From assembly GCF_003284965.1 (NCBI RefSeq), contig NZ_QMEW01000023.1:1-64000 (forward strand): a stretch of DNA of 64,000 nt. The letters run 5' to 3'. This document shows positions 60,999-64,000 of this stretch, one piece after another; the first letter of the stretch is position 1; every line of letters starts with the position of its first letter. The notes under the pieces are model-generated. The model worked only from the letters and a program-made list of their open reading frames with translations, was not told where the DNA came from and did no database searches. A program made the position numbers and the translations under genes. The DNA comes from Mycolicibacterium sp. GF69. Its GTDB lineage: Bacteria > Actinomycetota > Actinomycetes > Mycobacteriales > Mycobacteriaceae.

Positions 60999-63872
60999 TC
61001 ACAAGACGATGTTGACCAGGCGGCCGGCGACGACGATCACCTTCTTCGGTGTGACGCCGTCGATGAACGCCTGCACCTTGTCGTCGGCCAACGCGGCCGC
61101 CTCCAGCGCATCGGCATCGGCATCCGCAGCCACCGTCACCCGTCCGCGCACCTTCCCGTTGACCTGCACCGGGTACTCGACGGTGTCCTCCACGAGGTAC
61201 TGGGGGTCGGCCACCGGGAACGGCCCGTGCGCCAGCGAGGACCCGTGGCCCAGCCGCCGCCACAGTTCTTCGGCCAGATGCGGAGCCAGCGGCGCGACCA
61301 TCAACACCAACGGCTCCAGCGCCGCTCGCGCGCGCACGCCTTGTTTGGTCAGATGGTTGGTGTACTCGATGAGCTTGGCCGCGGCGGTGTTGTTGCGCAG
61401 GTTGGTGTAATCGTCGGTCACCCCTGCGATCGTCCGGTGCAACAGGCGCAGGGTCGGCTCGTCGACCGTCTCGTGCTCGGCGACGCGGTCGGCTCCCGAC
61501 TCCTCGTCGACCACCAGACGCCACACCCGCTGCAGGAACCGGTGCGCGCCAACGACGTCTTTGGTCGCCCACGGCCGCGACGCCTCGAGCGGCCCCATCG
61601 ACATCTCGTAGACCCGCAGCGTGTCCGCCCCGTAGTTGTCGCAGATCTCGTCCGGCGACACCGAGTTCTTCAGGCTCTTGCCGATCTTGCCGAACTCCTG
61701 GAACACCCCGATCTCACCGTCCGGGCTCGGCCAGTAAAACTTGCCTTCGCGCTCAACGACTTCGGCGGCCGGGACATACGCCCCTCGGGAGTCGGTGTAG
61801 GCAAATGCCTGGATATAGCCCTGGTTGACCAGCCGGCGGTACGGCTCGCGCGAGGTGACGTGGCCGAGGTCGTAGAGCACCTTGTGCCAGAACCGGCAGT
61901 ACAGCAGGTGCAGTACCGCGTGCTCGACGCCGCCGACGTACAGGTCCACCCCACCGGGATCGTCGGCCCCATGCTCGGCCGGCCGCGGTCCCATCCAGTA
62001 GGCCTCGTTCTCCTTGTCGCACAGCTGTTCCTGGTTGTGCGGGTCGGTATAGCGCAACTCGTACCACGAGCTCGCGGCCCATTGCGGCATGACGTTGGTG
62101 TCGCGGGTGTACGGCTTGAGCCCGTCGCCGAGGTCCAACTCCACGTTGACCCAGGAGGTCGCCTTGCCCAGCGGCGGAGACGGCTCGCTGTCGGCGTCGT
62201 CGGGGTCGAACAGCACGGGCGAGTAGTCGGGCACGTCGGGCAACTCGACCGGCAGCGCCGACTCCGGCAACGGATGGGCGCGCCCGTCCTCGTCGTAGAC
62301 GATCGGAAACGGCTCACCCCAATACCTTTGCCGCGCGAACAGCCAGTCACGCAACTTGTACTCGACCCGCGGGCGTGCACGGCCGTCGGCGGTCAGCCGC
62401 GCGGTGATCGCCTCCTTGGCCGCCGCGACGCTGAGCCCGTTGAGATAGTCGGAGTTCACGATCTCGCCGTCGCCGCTGTATGCCGCCTTCGACACCCCCT
62501 CCTCGGAGCCGCTGGACACCACTTCGACGATCGGCAACCCGAACTGCTCGGCGAATTCCCAGTCGCGCTGGTCGTGCCCCGGCACCGCCATGATGGCCCC
62601 GGTGCCGTAACCCATCAGCACGTAGTCGGCGATGAAGACCGGCACCCGTTGACCATTGGCGGGATTGGTCGCATATGCGCCGATGAAGACTCCGGTCTTG
62701 GTCTTGTTCTCCTGACGCTCCAGATCCGACTTCGCCGCGATCGCGAGGCGGTAGGCGGCGACGGATTCGACCGGGGTTGGCGCTGCGTACGTCCAGCGGT
62801 CGTCGACTTCGGCCGGCCACCGGTCGGCGACCAGCCGGTCGACCAGCTCGTGTTCGGGCGCCAGCACCAGGTACGTGGCGCCGAAGAGCGTGTCGGGCCG
62901 GGTGGTGAACACCTCGATGTCGCCCACCGCCTGCGCGGGGAGTGCCGAATCGACGGCGAAAAACACCGTCGCCCCGGTCGAGCGGCCGATCCAGTTGCGC
63001 TGCATGGACTTGACCTTCTCCGGCCAGTCCAGCAGTTCGAGGTCGTCGAGCAGGCGATCCGAGTACGCGGTGATACGCATCATCCACTGCCGCAACCGCT
63101 TCCGGAACACCGGGAAATTGCCGCGCTCGCTGCGGCCGTCGGCGGTGACCTCCTCGTTGGCGAGCACGGTGCCCAGTCCAGGGCACCAGTTCACCAGTGA
63201 GTCCGCGTGGTAGACCAGCCGGTACGAGTCGATGACGTCGGCGCGTTCGGAATCCGACAGCGACGACCACGGTCGCCCATCGTCGAGATCGCGTGCACCG
63301 GATTCGAACTCGTCGACCAGCTCGGTGATCGGCCTGGCTTTGTTCGCGGCATCGTCGAACCACGCGTTGTAGATCTGCAGGAAGATCCACTGCGTCCACT
63401 TGTAGAAGTCGACGTCGGTGGTCGCGAAGCTGCGCCGTGTGTCGTGACCGAACCCGAGCCGACCCAGCTGACGCTTGAAGTTGACGATATTGGCCTCGGT
63501 CCGGACTCTGGGATGGGTCCCGGTCTGTATCGCGTACTGCTCCGCGGGTAGGCCGAACGCGTCGAAACCCAACGCGTGCAGAACATTACGTCCTGTCATT
63601 CGGAAGTACCTGGCGTAGACGTCGGTGGCGATGTAGCCCAGCGGATGCCCGACATGCAGACCCTCGCCCGACGGGTAGGGAAACATGTCCTGAACGAACA
63701 TCTTGTCGGCGGGCACCGGCGAACCATCTGCCGGCGCCAGCGAGCCGACGGGGTTGGGAACGTGGAACGTCCCCGCTTCGGCCCACCGCTGCTGCCAGGT
63801 GCGCTCGAGCTGGCCGGCGAGCTCCGCGGTGTAGCGGTGCTGCGGAGTCTCGGTCGTCGGCGCGTCTGTCAC
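60999..63872 (-). CDS. leuS: Leucyl-tRNA synthetase
   Basis: 957 residues. Class I motifs: HIGH form HVGHPLGYIATDVYAR and KMSKS form KIGKSLKNSVSPDEI. An editing (CP1) domain contains TTRPDTLFGATYLVLAPEH, and the C-terminal part has anticodon-binding and LeuRS-specific domains. It charges tRNA-Leu. Start is GTG 63872. Rv0041 in M. tuberculosis. Confidence 0.97.
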   Translation of the reverse strand: MTDAPTTETPQHRYTAELAGQLERTWQQRWAEAGTFHVPNPVGSLAPADGSPVPADKMFVQDMFPYPSGEGLHVGHPLGYIATDVYARYFRMTGRNVLHALGFDAFGLPAEQYAIQTGTHPRVRTEANIVNFKRQLGRLGFGHDTRRSFATTDVDFYKWTQWIFLQIYNAWFDDAANKARPITELVDEFESGARDLDDGRPWSSLSDSERADVIDSYRLVYHADSLVNWCPGLGTVLANEEVTADGRSERGNFPVFRKRLRQWMMRITAYSDRLLDDLELLDWPEKVKSMQRNWIGRSTGATVFFAVDSALPAQAVGDIEVFTTRPDTLFGATYLVLAPEHELVDRLVADRWPAEVDDRWTYAAPTPVESVAAYRLAIAAKSDLERQENKTKTGVFIGAYATNPANGQRVPVFIADYVLMGYGTGAIMAVPGHDQRDWEFAEQFGLPIVEVVSSGSEEGVSKAAYSGDGEIVNSDYLNGLSVAAAKEAITARLTADGRARPRVEYKLRDWLFARQRYWGEPFPIVYDEDGRAHPLPESALPVELPDVPDYSPVLFDPDDADSEPSPPLGKATSWVNVELDLGDGLKPYTRDTNVMPQWAASSWYELRYTDPHNQEQLCDKENEAYWMGPRPAEHGADDPGGVDLYVGGVEHAVLHLLYCRFWHKVLYDLGHVTSREPYRRLVNQGYIQAFAYTDSRGAYVPAAEVVEREGKFYWPSPDGEIGVFQEFGKIGKSLKNSVSPDEICDNYGADTLRVYEMSMGPLEASRPWATKDVVGAHRFLQRVWRLVVDEESGADRVAEHETVDEPTLRLLHRTIAGVTDDYTNLRNNTAAAKLIEYTNHLTKQGVRARAALEPLVLMVAPLAPHLAEELWRRLGHGSSLAHGPFPVADPQYLVEDTVEYPVQVNGKVRGRVTVAADADADALEAAALADDKVQAFIDGVTPKKVIVVAGRLVNIVL

Positions 63873-64000
63873 GTCACCAGGGTATAAGCACCCCTTTCGG
63901 GGGTTGTTCGGCCACGGGTCGGTCTCGGTTCCATTGCGGGGAAGTCAGAACACGGTTGCAGCTCGATTCCGACGCTGGTGGCCAGCGTTCGCCGGTGGAT
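63873..64000. other. Region upstream of leuS at the window edge
   Basis: A CCCC-TTTC-GGGG hairpin at 63890-63904 lies just upstream of a TATACC -10-like element for leuS; it may be a terminator of the neighbouring gene or part of the leuS control region. No coding sequence can be supported to the right edge. Confidence 0.3.

Noticed and set aside
1..64000. CRISPR arrays, tRNA or rRNA genes
   Set aside because: No repeat-spacer pattern, cloverleaf or rRNA-like sequence was found on reading both strands.

Overview
The window is chromosomal DNA of high-GC actinobacterial type, almost certainly a rapidly growing Mycolicibacterium/Mycobacterium. The right half (about 39.7-64 kb) matches the Mycobacterium tuberculosis block Rv0041-Rv0058 in reversed orientation: dnaB, rplI, rpsR, ssb, rpsF, a GT87 membrane glycosyltransferase (Rv0051), ponA1 (Rv0050), Rv0049, Rv0048c, PadR (Rv0047c), ino1 (Rv0046c), a hydrolase (Rv0045c), an F420/luciferase-like oxidoreductase (Rv0044c), GntR (Rv0043c), MarR (Rv0042c) and leuS (Rv0041). 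Extra genes are inserted in this block: a cyclase/hydrolase fusion, a polar amino-acid ABC transporter and a glucosylglycerate hydrolase. An accessory two-subunit type II topoisomerase pair (TopoNM type, 4.9-9.1 kb) also points to a fast grower.

Layout. 0-5 kb: edge of a secreted-protein gene, a truncated membrane protein, an AGCS symporter, FadR- and MFS-type genes, and a Tat-exported DUF1906 protein. 5-9 kb: the accessory topoisomerase. 9-15 kb: a secreted coiled-coil protein, a cyclase-family hydrolase, an NDH-2-like oxidoreductase, a lipoprotein rhodanese behind a CsoR/CstR-like operator, and an NHL-propeller lipoprotein. 15-19 kb: a complete iron-type ABC importer (dual permease, ATPase, lipoprotein). 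19-24 kb: a TetR/FAD-monooxygenase pair among gene remnants and a broken IS3-family element. 24-34 kb: TetR/membrane protein/MOSC, a large arylsulfatase, a tightly coupled operon of Baeyer-Villiger monooxygenase, alpha/beta hydrolase and WS/DGAT, and a PucR-type regulator.

34.3-39.7 kb is an accessory island beside dnaB, the most interesting part of the window. It holds a PD-(D/E)XK-like nuclease, then a toxin-antitoxin-chaperone (TAC) cassette: a HigB/RelE-fold toxin (frameshifted as read), a HigA-like Xre antitoxin with a long C-terminal tail, and a SecB-like chaperone carrying an unusual C-terminal extension of about 170 residues. These lie behind a perfect 17-bp inverted repeat. A zinc-ribbon protein and an endonuclease/exonuclease/phosphatase-fold enzyme follow on the same strand. 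In M. tuberculosis the equivalent flank of dnaB carries the DarTG toxin-antitoxin pair, so this site may be a hotspot for such modules.

Regulatory sequence: many genes have a TANNNT -10 element 6-8 nt before the start codon, as expected for leaderless mycobacterial transcripts. Several convincing operator palindromes and two strong hairpin terminators are visible. No tRNA, rRNA or CRISPR array was seen.
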